This document shows, piece after piece, positions 1 through 10,076 of a DNA stretch of 59,470 nt. This DNA is from Haplomitrium mnioides (lineage: Eukaryota > Marchantiophyta > Haplomitriopsida > Calobryales). The stretch spans positions 58,877 to 118,346 of the forward strand of contig JBNGIS010008315.1 of assembly GCA_049999725.1 (NCBI GenBank), given 5' to 3'. Under the pieces are notes generated by a model. The model saw nothing but the letters and a program-made list of their open reading frames with translations. It was not told the origin of the DNA and did not search any database. Every line of letters starts with the position of its first letter. The stretch's first letter is position 1. The translations under genes were made by a program, and so were the position numbers.

Positions 1-229
1 CTTGTGGTTCAAATCACTATGATCAAAGATGGCAAGAAAGCCAACATTGGGCTACTTGTGCAATCACAAGATGTGATTACCTTTTACAATGCAAATCACA
101 AACGATTTGCTTTTTTGGAGATGAAGGAGAGGGACATTTTTGTCAAGCATCTTTAGGCGGCAAAGGAAGATGGAAAGGTAAAATTTGTAAACCTTTTTTC
201 ATTTGTTTTCTTTTTTTATTGATTCAAAA

Positions 230-625
230 CTCCAAGGTCCATGCGCGCATGGACTCTCGACTCCAAGCGCAAATGCCCCCCTCCAATCCATGTCCACATG
301 GTCTCTTGGGTACTTACGCACAAGGACTCTCAAGTCCATGCGTGCATGGACTCCGAGACTCCATGCGTTCATGGACTCCGAGACTCCATGCGCGCATGGA
401 GTCCCAGGTCCACTCACACAAAGACTCCTTGGTCCTTGCACGCTTGGACCTGGAAGTCCATGCGCGCTTGAACTTCCAGATCCTTGCACGAGTGGACTCC
501 CTTGTCTATGTGTACATAGACCAGAGAGTCCTTACGCAAGTAGATCTTGGACTCCATGCGTGCATGGAGTCCCTAGTCTAGGCATGCATGGTTTTTGGAG
601 TCCATGCGCACATGGACTGCATTGT
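230..625. repeat. Palindromic array in intron 1 of ParB/MTase copy A
   Basis: Repeated, irregularly spaced copies of TCCATGCGCGCATGGACT and variants (TGCGTGCATGGA, TGCGTTCATGGA). Each unit is self-complementary. The best one, 382-403, is a perfect 22-bp palindrome with core ACTCCATGCGCGCATGGAGT. The array fills the intron between a donor at 178 and an acceptor near 688. Open frames here in several frames are a by-product of the stop-poor repeat. Confidence 0.9.
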
Positions 626-2224
626 CTTTTTTTATTTTTAATCTGAAGACTTGCACTTGTGTTTAATTTTTGTTTGTTTTGTTTTTAGTTTACTCAGTTT
701 CTAGAAAGATATGAAGCGCGTTAAACGAGATTTCATAAGGTTGACCATCTATATTAAAATTCTAAAGCCTAAGTAGGGCGTAAATATTCAACAACTAGTG
801 CCGGATCCAAGCGCGACTACATTTTCAGTTCATGCTGCAGGCTTTTTTGCACAAAGAATAGAGAAAGAAGATGGAGCTTGCTGAGGCTCCTAAAAAGAAT
901 TAACAGGTGGTCCAAAAGAAAAAGCCTGTTCTAGTACTAGTTATTAAAGAGGAGCTAGCCCCTTTCCAATCTCCAGCAAGGTCGTCTTAAGTTGCCCCTT
1001 TGTCTTCAACACCAAGTAGCTCGAGGCAAGAAATAGAGCCGGAGCTAGTTAAGGCTCCAACTTCAAGAGCAAAAAGGCAATCACTCAAGGGGTTGCAAAA
1101 TTTCCAGGAACAGGAATAGGTGGACCTTTAGACAATGTCTGAGGAAGATAAAAACAAAATAAGAGAGTCTGCAATCCAACAATGCAGAGAAGAAACAATG
1201 ACTATTAGGTTGGAGAACTTGAATCTACCGAAACTTGGAATGGACAATTGGGGGTCCTTCTAGATTAGAAGGCTAAATGAAGATTTTGTTGAGCTTCTAG
1301 CATAGAAAATGCTCACAAACAAATATGTGCATAGTTTTTTTATCGTTGTTGTTGACCCAAAGTACGAGTTGAAGGATAAGTCAGAGTTTAACATTCGAAA
1401 CCTTGACAAGTATCACTACGAGATTGCAGGAGGCAATCATAGTGCCACAACAAGATAACTTTTGACTACAAAATACAGGGCAAAGAATCCGATGCTTTCA
1501 CTCTGCAACTGATATATGTACGTAGACCATACACCAACAAAGACCCATATTTTTGCAATTGATGACAACTATGACTAAAGGTACAAATTGAAAATGACCT
1601 CAATTCAGAAGGTCAAATATTGGCATCAGAGGTTTGTGGAGAGTGGGATGGTGTCATCCCATAAATTGAAAAGAAAATTGGTGTTAGAAACCTTGGAGAT
1701 CAAGCCCAAGTCCGCACTTCAGAAGATAATTACCTCTCAAGACAACTGGTTCCAACTTGCATTTCAAAGTGGTGGGCTCTGAGATCTACAACATAGCATA
1801 TTTTTGATGTGGGAGAAAAATATTGTGAATGGCCAGAAGCCAAAGACAAAGGGATCTCTCAAAATAGAAGACATCAAGTGGACATCTTGGAGGTCCCTTC
1901 ATGGTCTTCCAAATGAAGTGAAAATTTTAGTTTTGAAACAAGTGGAGGCCAGAGAGCTTTCAATGGATGAAATATCAAAGGAGGCTGAGAGATATAAAGT
2001 TTTGGTAGTGATGGTGAAAATTTTTTGTTTTGAAGTCTACTGCAGCAGCTGGGAGGCAGCAAGAGAGGAGCACCCTCTCCACATGGAGAAGTCCAAGATG
2101 GTTGCATTCTATTCTAGTTTTGAGAAGCTTTTGGTAAGTTTGTTTTTTCACTATACATTCATTTCTTTGGAGTTGCGGTGAATTTACGCCAAGTTGTCTT
2201 TGGTTATAATAAAACAAGTTTTGA

Positions 2225-2705
2225 GTTCTATGCACGCCTGGACTTTACAGTCCTTGCACGCATGGACTGCACAATCCTTGCTCTCTTCACAATCCATGCA
2301 CGCATAGACTTCCAGTTCTTGGCACTCGTGGACTTCAACGTCCACACACGGCTTGCCTTTGAAGTACAAACTCGCATGGAATGTTACGTCCATGCACGCA
2401 TGGACTGTGAAGTCCATCCTTGCTTGGAATATTAAGTCTCGGCGCTTGGACTATGAAGTCCAAGTAAGCCTTTACTGTTAAGTCTATGCGCGCATGGACT
2501 GTTAAGTCCAAGCAAGCTTTGACAATCAATTCCTTGCACGCAAGGACTTTGAAGTCCATGCACGCATAGACGAGTGTGGACTTTGAAGTCCAATCCCTCT
2601 TGAACATCAAAGTCCATGCACGCATGGACTTTGAAGCCCTTATGCGCCTAGACATCTTTGTCCATGCGAGCATGGAATTCAATGTCCATCTTAGTTTGGA
2701 GTCTA
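2225..2705. repeat. Palindromic array in intron 2 of ParB/MTase copy A
   Basis: About 20 degenerate units of the form (A)GTCCATGCACGCATGGACT separated by TTGA or similar, so that GGACTTTGAAGTCC between units is itself an inverted repeat. It lies between the GTAAGT donor at 2134 and exon 3. The second gene copy has an array in the same intron (56460-56705). Confidence 0.9.
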
Positions 2706-4244
2706 GGGTCTTTTTTCAAATTGTTTTTCTCTCTAGAGTCTTAAATTTCTTTTTGTCTTTTTTTTTTTTCTGTTTTTACTATGTGCAAATGGACAAAATG
2801 TTCAAACGTCAGCTTGCGAAAAAATTGATCGCAGTTACAAAAGGGCAAAAAAGATCGGGGGTCGCAGAAGCCTCAGAAGATCAAGACCAGGCTCCAACAC
2901 TAGTTTCTTACCCTCTTGCTTTTCTGCTTCATTGCCAAAAAGCTAGAGAGTTGAAATTAAGGCACCAAATTAATGCTGCATCCCTCCCAACTAATGGAGT
3001 TGTGAGAGACGAGAACTTAATGCCCTATGTTGATGGTCTAGGTGTTTCACTTTGGCGATTGGCAATATTTCTTACGGTTACAACCTTAAGAAATGCAAGC
3101 ATGATGATTCAAAACCTTTTTCCAAAGATGACATTTTTTACATGGTTTCATCTTTTGCGGCAATCACAACGTTGGATTTTTGGTCATTTGTAATTATACA
3201 TTTGTTGCAACAATTTGTCATCGTCAAGGATGTTTTTTCAGAAGTTTGTTATGCCATCTACTATGATGTTTGGTAAGTTCTTCTTTGATTTTTTGGTTTT
3301 TTAGTTTATCTTGATTAGTTTTTCTACACTTTGTTTACAATGTTTGATTTGTTTGTTTTTCTTATTACGGGGACAAAACAAACATTCATCATTCCAGTGG
3401 TCTAATAATTGCACACGTCCACAAGTATTGGATTGTGGGCTATTAGATGAAAGAAGGAAAAAGGAGCATGAGGCTTTTCAATTTGCAACCTGCTTCTATG
3501 AGTGGTCTACCTCAGCAAATAATGCGTAGTGTTTTTACTTGTCTTATAGTTTCGGCCAAACTAAAACATCCAGAAGATGATGCTCATGTGAATGTTTATC
3601 AAAAGCTACAGTCTCTTTACAATTTTTTTATTGACCATTTGTCAATAGAGCAAGATTGGATCTTAGGTCTTTGCTTTGGGTCCGGCACATGCCTTGTCTG
3701 TGCTTTAAAGCTGATGCAAAACTACATCCCTTTGGAATATTATAGACGTTAGTCTATCTACATTCCTCAAAGAGTTTTGACGATGGCTTCCTTGTCATCC
3801 GACGTGATAGAGTTACAGATAGTGTATACACAATAAAAGGAACTTGTTCATCCTAATACTGCAAGTGCTACTGGTGATTCTGTTGCCATCTCTAGGGCTA
3901 GAAAGTCTTGTCAGGACTCTGTAGTGGCTATAGATGTTCAGCTAGTGGATTTAGATAAGACAATTCCTCTTGAAGAGGATAGAGTCGTGGTATCTTGTTG
4001 AAGAAATTGTTTATTGATAAAATATTTTTTCTTTAGTTTTAATTTTATTGCACTCCCAATCCATTTTAAGTCTTTTCAATTTGGTGCGCAAAATGGTTTT
4101 CAAGCAAAACAATTTGGTTATTTTGAAATTTAGCAAAGAAGTCTATGTTGGCATGGAAGTTCACTTTCCTTTTCTATTTTTTGTTTTTTCTTAGACAACC
4201 TTCTGCATTCTCTGCTTTCAATTACTCAGAAGTCTTGGATCGCT

Positions 4245-4420
4245 TCAGTTGTCCATGCGAGTATGGGCTTCATTTATTCAAGCTCCAGTTTGGTCTAGTT
4301 GTCCCTGCGCGCAAGTATCTTTCAAACAAAGCGTGTCTACACTTGAGCTTCAGTTGTCCATGTGCACATAGGCTTCAACAATCTTTTTCACATATTTGCT
4401 TCAACAATCCTCTTAGTTGA
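4245..4420. repeat. Short palindromic array downstream of ParB/MTase copy A
   Basis: Units such as GTCCATGCGAGTATGGGCTT, CCCTGCGCGCAAG and GTCCATGTGCACATAGGCTT, diverged from the 20-bp palindrome but with the same core and phase. It separates the ParB/MTase remnant from the DUF7869-like fragment. Confidence 0.75.
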
Positions 4421-5085
4421 TCATAAAACAAACAAAGAAATCTATTTCACACCACAAAAACTCATTTGCAGATGCAATGGGCAATGGTAGTGCAAGTGAA
4501 AAGAGTGGGAAAGCTAATCTTAAAAAAAAAAAAGAAAAAAAAAAGAATGCCTATAATAATTCAAGCATATGTCAGCTCTTGAATTCCTAACTAATGAAAA
4601 ATGCAACATATAGTCAACAAAATGATAAGAAAAACTATGAAGACATATACTGCACCGCAATCACAAGTTATTAAATAGCTTGGAAACAATGCACTGAGAT
4701 TTGACACAAAAGCTTGTACAAAGTAAGACAATCAATGTGGTAGCCTTTACATATTTCCAAATTGTTTATTTCTTATAGCGAATCTCATCAACCTTTGTAC
4801 AAACTTTATTCTACTTTTCGGAAGCAATAATAAAACTCAGTTTGAAATATTGCCTAGCACTTCATGGCACAATGAGCACTTACAATTTGGGCATCTTGAC
4901 TATCAGGCCAGGTTGGAGGCTCATTTAGCAATGTAACTCTCTTTGAAAGTACGTGTTGCATATCTTTTATAGTAGGACCATCTACTTTCTATATAGGATC
5001 TACATTAAACTTAGAATTGAGCTTCTACTTTAAATCACAATAAGCCTACAATGAGAGTATAGGAACAAAACTGCAGCAACATAGT
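4421..5085. other. Interval with no gene I can support
   Basis: AT-rich sequence between the palindromic array and the DUF7869-like tail. It includes an A-rich run near 4519-4545. It may hold unrecognisable earlier exons of the following fragment, but translations in all frames were too broken to call. Confidence 0.5.
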
Positions 5086-5569
5086 GTATGTGTTGTAAAA
5101 GCCAAAATGCTTAATTGTGTTGTTTCATCACTAGACCCAAAGAGTATACCATTTTGGATTGCAGAGATCTTCAAACTTTTGTTATTTGATAGTGAAGAAC
5201 TTCCAAACCCAAAACAAGCATGTGTTCAATGGCATGCTTCAGATGATGAGGATGTCTTTTTTTGACAATACTTTCTAGAGAAAATAACATCCACAAATGG
5301 AAAAATGCAAATACAAATTACATATCAATGTAATAGATGCAATAGAGATCACGATTCTCTTTTGATTTTCTACTCACACATAAAAGAAAATTGAGGAAAA
5401 CCACTCTAGCAACCATAAAATCTAACTTGTTGAATACAAGAGACATAAAGCAATCCATCCTCAAGTGTTTGAAAGAGAATCAAACAATGCGATCAATAAT
5501 GAGAGAGACCACAAGAATCTTGATGAATATTCTAAAGCTGACTCTAAAGAAACAAAGACCAATAGTTGA
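5086..5569 (+). pseudogene. 3' end of a DUF7869-like gene (BAH-like tail), decayed copy A
   Basis: Translation from about 5089 gives VVKAKMLNCVVSSLDPKSIP, then FWIAEIFKLLLFD and CVQWHASDDED. After a frameshift in the T-run near 5257-5263 it gives PQVFERESNN and NLDEYSKADSKETKTNS, with a stop at 5567-5569. This is collinear with the C-terminal part of the minus-strand gene at 49555-50030 (KARMFICVVASLDPNGRLLW, VQWFSFQAEDAF, LDESFEAKSKEVK, stop), so the end of the reading frame is conserved in both. The xxWIAEI...VQW pattern is reminiscent of a BAH-type chromatin-reader module; that assignment is tentative. Only about 150 codons can be followed. Here the fragment lies on the same strand as, and downstream of, the ParB/MTase gene, unlike the divergent arrangement at 49.5-57 kb. 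Confidence 0.65.
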
Positions 5570-5744
5570 ATTTATGAATTTAGAATTTATGATTCTATTT
5601 TTTAAATAAATATTTTTCAATTATATTGCTCAGAAGATACATGTTATAATTTAAATTTTGTATATTTTATAAGTTTTATAAATATTTTTATTATAGTAGC
5701 TTCTTTCTGTTGAGACATAATTGCGTTTGGGTATTTAGACTATT

Positions 5745-5960
5745 GAACCTTATGCGCGTATGAAATGTGAAGGTGAACTTGGAACCCCAAACATGCGTGA
5801 CCTACTAAAGCCCATGTGTGCATAGGGTTACCAAAGCTTAATCACAATTGAAGTCCGAACTAGAGCCAAAACCTCCTATACACAAGGACTCCAAAATGAA
5901 ACTACAAATCTTTAGCTGGCTTGGATTTATAAAACTTGTGCATGTAGGAACTCTCAAGAA
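5745..5960. repeat. Palindromic array, left half, interrupted by copia-1
   Basis: Diverged units (CTTATGCGCGTATGAA, CCCATGTGTGCATAGGG) alternating with GAAC/TTGGAACCCC spacers. The same spacing and spacers resume at 14510 beyond copia-1, so this is one array cut by the insertion at TTTAA. Confidence 0.75.
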
Positions 5961-6000
5961 AAACTCAGAACCTCTTCCATAATGGGATTGGTAAAACTCT

Positions 6001-6005
6001 TTTAA
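6001..6005. repeat. Target-site duplication, left (TTTAA) of copia-1
   Basis: TTTAA immediately before the 5' LTR; identical to 14429-14433 after the 3' LTR. Confidence 0.9.
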
Positions 6006-6300
6006 TGCTAGAGTACTTTTAGTAACATACATAGAAGTATAAGAGGATATATCATAACCTAGTATTAGAGTACTAATACATGATTAGTATTATGATAGGT
6101 TAACCCTAACCTAGGTTAAGGATAACTTAATCCTTATATTGATTAAGACATTGTAACTTGTATTATGATGATTATTATGATTGAGAAGAGAAGAGGAGGA
6201 AGAGAGCTTGAGAGTGAGAAGAAGAGATTCACCATATTCATTTGTTGTGTGAGCTAATGGAGTGAGCACTTACATGTTTGCTATACATCACAACACAACA
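6006..6300 (+). repeat. copia-1 5' LTR
   Basis: Starts TGCTAGAGTACTTTT (3' copy TGTTAGAG...), ends CACAACACAACA. Same length as the 3' LTR. Confidence 0.95.
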
Positions 6301-6316
6301 TGTTATCAGCACTGTT
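6301..6316 (+). other. copia-1 putative primer-binding site
   Basis: TGTTATCAGCACTG directly follows the LTR. Copia-2 has ATTATCAACACTTG and copia-3 CGTTATCAACATG at the same place. It is similar to, but not the same as, the initiator-Met site TGGTATCAGAGC seen in gypsy-2. The priming tRNA was not determined. Confidence 0.6.
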
Positions 6317-9113
6317 CTATACTTGTTTCTATATTTTTCAAAAAATTTAAAAATTTTTTCAATAATTTTTATAAATTTTTTTCTTTAAAAAAAAACAAAA
6401 ACAAAGTTCTGGAATTTTGATTCCTCATATTATATTTATATACTATTTTTATTTTTTCCACTTCTCATATCTTCTAAATAACTATATTCCAATATTTTAT
6501 AATTTTATATTATATAATATTGTTGAGAAGGAGAGCAGGGGAAAATTCGAAATTTTTGAAGCAACCAGGCAGAATTGGAGTTGCTTGGGGGAAGAATCAA
6601 GGTTTCCCAGGAGAGGCGATCCTTTACCAACAAGAATCAACTGATTTGATCAAGAATCAACTCACATATCAAGTAGATTGCAATTTTCAAAATTTCAAAG
6701 ATAATTCATCATTTCTGAAATTTTTTTGAATCAAACTCATCAGGACAACAAGCACAATTCAATTCTGAACAAGTACCAATTTGAATCATCTGATTTGGTG
6801 AAGAATTGAGCAAGAAATCTTCACATTTCAATCGACTGAAATCTTGAAGAAAATTTCAGAATCGAAGAGGAACAAGGCCAAATCGGGGATATATCAATGC
6901 TTTGACACTGATTGAAACTCTTCAAAAAGTCACCAAGGAGTTGAAGTGGCAATCTATCACTAATTCGTATTTGGGGAAAGTTGAAAGTTCGACAGAGCCG
7001 AAAATTTGAACTTTGACATTTTCGAAAGTTTGACTGTCGGAAAGTGCTATTCAGTGATGAAACAGTGATCCATCACTATTTTGCCATTGAAATTTGAAAG
7101 TTTGAAACGTGCGAACGGAGCGTTTTTTGAAAGTTCGAAATCCATTTTGCGAATTGGCGACTTATCTGTGTTTTGGTGAAAGTTCGAAGGTGCCTATTCG
7201 GTAAAATTTGAAAGTTTGAAGCTTCTTTTCATTTGTTATATCAGTGCTTTATCACTATTTCAGCTTTATTCTATTTTATTTGAAGAGCTTCTTGAAAGGC
7301 AGAAAGGCTATTTATCTCTATTTCAGTTTTTATTCATTATTTAATTGAAAGTTCGAAAGTTCTTTTGGTAAAGCCGGAAAGTTCGAAAGGCGCAAAGCAT
7401 AACCGAAGCCACTATTTATCATTGTTTTGGCATTTTGAGAAAAATATAAAAATAACAAAACTATTCTAGCTCAGAGGGGAAGCCACCCCTTTGTATTTTT
7501 TCTAAAATATTGGAAGAAGCCACGTGCCACTATCCTATAAGCTACACTAAGAGCCCCCACCCAGTCGTAAGGGTGAGGATATAAGGTTGAAGTATACAAA
7601 GAGCTTCAAGCTCTTATATACCTCAATCTATTTTGTGCTCTTTGCTTATGGGATAAAGCGCTGGTCGCTGGTGAGGCGACGACATCGTTGGATATCGGAG
7701 CTATTCTCCAAAGCTCGCGAAGCTACATCGAGCCTGCTAACTCTACCGAAGCAAGGAGATATCTCACCAAAGCTATTTTAATTTGCCGAAGCTACTAGAT
7801 TTCACCCCGAAGCTACTGAGTTTACCAAACCTACCTATACGAACTACCGAAGCATGAATTCACCACCGAATCTAAGTATTCAACCAAACCTAACTGTTCG
7901 TGAAGGGGGAGGATTTTGATTCTACAAATCGAGTTTTGTGCATCAAAATGGATCTTTTCTTTAGATTTGAAGACACATAAGTGATCGCCTGATCCTGGCG
8001 AACATTCTGAGCCCTTATTTACACATTTTGATGAAGAATTGAGATCACATTGACCTCTGGAATTTCGAGGCTTATGAAACAGAACACCATAACATCAATA
8101 TTATGACATTAACTGTTTAAGTGCATGGATTTTGATTCATGAAGCATATTTGGAGTTAGAAACAACCAGAACTATATTCTGGGATTCAAATTCAAGAATC
8201 TGACCTATATATTTGACATTCAGATCATCTAAACTCCAAATTGACAGACCAATGTCATCTGCATCTATCAATTGAAGATTTCTGATGCCATACATTTGTT
8301 TATCTAACATATTCAACTCATATTTCATCCTCTGATTGTCTAACACAGGTCTATACACATGTACTGTTACATATACATTCAGTTACTCTGTTTTTAACAA
8401 AATTATAAAAATCTGAGATTGACATCAGTACAGAAAACAAAATCTAACATTTCAGAGAAAATTTGATAGCTTCAGATCTTACATTACATATAATCTGTAT
8501 ATTGGTCATAAAATATAAACAGATTACATCATACAGATACTCAAAATTCAGAATCTAATTTACTAATTCTGAAACTGGTTCAAACATCCAAACTGATTAG
8601 TTGGCTCACAGATTTTGCATAATTGAGTTGGCCAGAGGCCACCACTGATCCACAGGGTTTGGATACAAATTTTGGACAACATAAGCTATCAACATATATT
8701 TTATGTCACAAGAACAACAATATACAATCTGGTTCCAATACTCAGAACCTGATTACACATTTTGGATATTCAAGCAAACTTCATCAGCTTGCTGTTGCCT
8801 GGAGGTGACAATTCTTTGCATCAGACTTTGTGAGTGACCAATTGACATCAACAACAATCTGCAAAACACTCAATTTGGAGTTTACAGAGTCAACTCCTTG
8901 CCTACTTCTAGAAGAACAGAGAAGCTATTCTGATAATAACTCTGCTATAACTTTGTGTTACATAACTGTACATTTCAAATATCTATCCAAACTAAAATCA
9001 TTCTGTTATAATAGAGCAGAACTCTGCTAGTTCTTGAACATACATAATCTTTTCAGTTTTTCAGCTTTTCAATTTACTTTCTTTCTTTCTACTCAAACCT
9101 GTAGTCCTGTGGG
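6317..9113 (+). other. copia-1 long untranslated leader
   Basis: 2.8 kb without a supportable gene. From about 6960 to 7420 it carries repeated GAAAGTTCGAAA-type motifs and several TTATCACTATTTCAGC-type motifs. From 7690 to 7910 there are degenerate CCGAAGCTAC repeats. The part from about 8050 to 9113 aligns with the leader of copia-2 (about 16470-17489), which lacks the motif-rich middle section. The antisense leader of copia-3 keeps that section. Short frames in this stretch are not conserved between copies. Confidence 0.7.
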
Positions 9114-10076
9114 ATGGAAAAACTCAGTTTTAAGAGTCTGACCATTGAGGGGGATAACTACCTCTCCTGGTCCTTAGATGTTGTGGCACATCTGATAACC
9201 AAGGGATTGGACACCACTATCCTCACAGATGAGGATATTACTCCTCAGCAAAAAGCCCAATCTCTGGTATTTTTAAGACATCATCTATCAGACCCACTGA
9301 AGCTGCAATACCTGAATGAGATCAACCCAAGGATTTTGTGGGACAGTCTGAAAGCCAGATTTGACCATATTAAAACTATCCATCTACCTAATGCAAGGCA
9401 TGACTGGGTTAACCTGAGAGTTCAGGACTTTAACTCTATTTCTAAATATAATAGTGAGTTGTTGAGGATAACAAGCCAGCTTACACTATGTGGTCAATCA
9501 GTGACAGATGAAAAACAAATTGAAAAGACACTTTCCACTTTCCGTCCATCAAACATGATCCTGTCTACACAGTACATGAATATGAACTTGAGAACATATT
9601 CTGAACTCATTGCATATCTCTTGCTTGCAGAGAAACACCAGGACCCTAAAACCAGACCCCATAGTACTATACCTATTTCTCAACCACCTGAAACACACTA
9701 TAACAGACCAACATTAACAAGAGGATAGCCAACTAAAAGAGCCAAATTTGGTTCTAATTGGCAAACCTCAAATAGGGGCAAAGCTCCTATGACTGGATCT
9801 AGTAATTCACAATTCAAGGGGAGGGGCAGAGGTAGGGGACGTGCTAGAAAGTTTATCCCAAGGAGAAATAGAGGTGCAAGATCTCAAAATAGAGGCAGAA
9901 ACATGCCCTCAACCAGCAATGCTAAAGACTCAATGAGATGCACCAGATGTGGAACACTAGGTCATGCTCAGAAAATGTGTAGGATACCTGCACACCTAGT
10001 GGCACTATATGCCCAAGATTAGAGAAAACAAAATGACCAAGAAAACCATGGTGTATTCCTTGAGCAGCAAGACACA
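9114..10076 (+). pseudogene. gag: copia-1 gag (UBN2-type capsid region plus zinc knuckle)
   Basis: ATG at 9114 opens MEKLSFKSLTIEGDNYLSWS, typical of plant copia Gag. The first part ends at TAG 9726-9728. The same frame continues through a Gly/Arg-rich RNA-binding stretch (GRGRGRGRARKF) and one zinc knuckle, CTRCGTLGHAQKMC (CX2CX4HX4C), to TAG 10020-10022, then into protease. Gag would package the element RNA. Both stops probably derive from single substitutions in an otherwise continuous gag-pol frame. The start is supported by the same MEKL start in copia-2 (17490) and copia-3 (45476, minus). Confidence 0.9.

Larger units (their letters stand above)
1..4001 (+). pseudogene. ParB-like / DNA-methyltransferase fusion gene, decayed copy A (5' end outside window)
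   Basis: I recognise two domains but no named gene. Exon 1 tail is 1-177 (donor GT at 178) and exon 2 about 689-2133 (donor GTAAGT at 2134). Exon 3 starts near 2791, and another exon probably starts near 3370 after a donor near 3273. The stop is TGA 3999-4001. At about 1210-1480 the translation reads LPKLGMDNWGSF, RRLNEDFVELL and YEIAGGNHSA, resembling the ParB/sulfiredoxin N-terminal fold. At about 3654-3745 DWILGLCFGSGTCLVCALKL resembles motif I (FxGxG) at the C-terminal end of beta-class N4/N6-adenine or cytosine methyltransferases. I could not place a convincing DPPY motif. In-frame stops (for example TAG at 154-156), a shift near 3060 and a lost acceptor near 2785 make it non-functional. 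Exons 1-3 align with 54157-57001, which supports real former coding sequence. Confidence 0.7.

Noticed and set aside
199-646. Overlapping open frames on both strands in the palindromic arrays (also 2178-2682, 54509-54808, 56452-56684)
   Set aside because: They encode only repeats of the array unit (HARMDFEV, SPCAHGL and similar). The unit lacks stops in several frames, and the arrays lie in introns.
230-2705. CRISPR-like array
   Set aside because: Units vary, spacing is irregular, spacers are themselves repeated, and this is eukaryotic nuclear DNA.
1-5569. Recent giant-virus insertion as the source of the ParB/methyltransferase gene
   Set aside because: Introns, array-filled introns, a DUF7869-like neighbour and two decayed copies point to a long-resident eukaryotic repeat. 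No other viral hallmark gene is visible, so viral origin is left only as a question for phylogeny.
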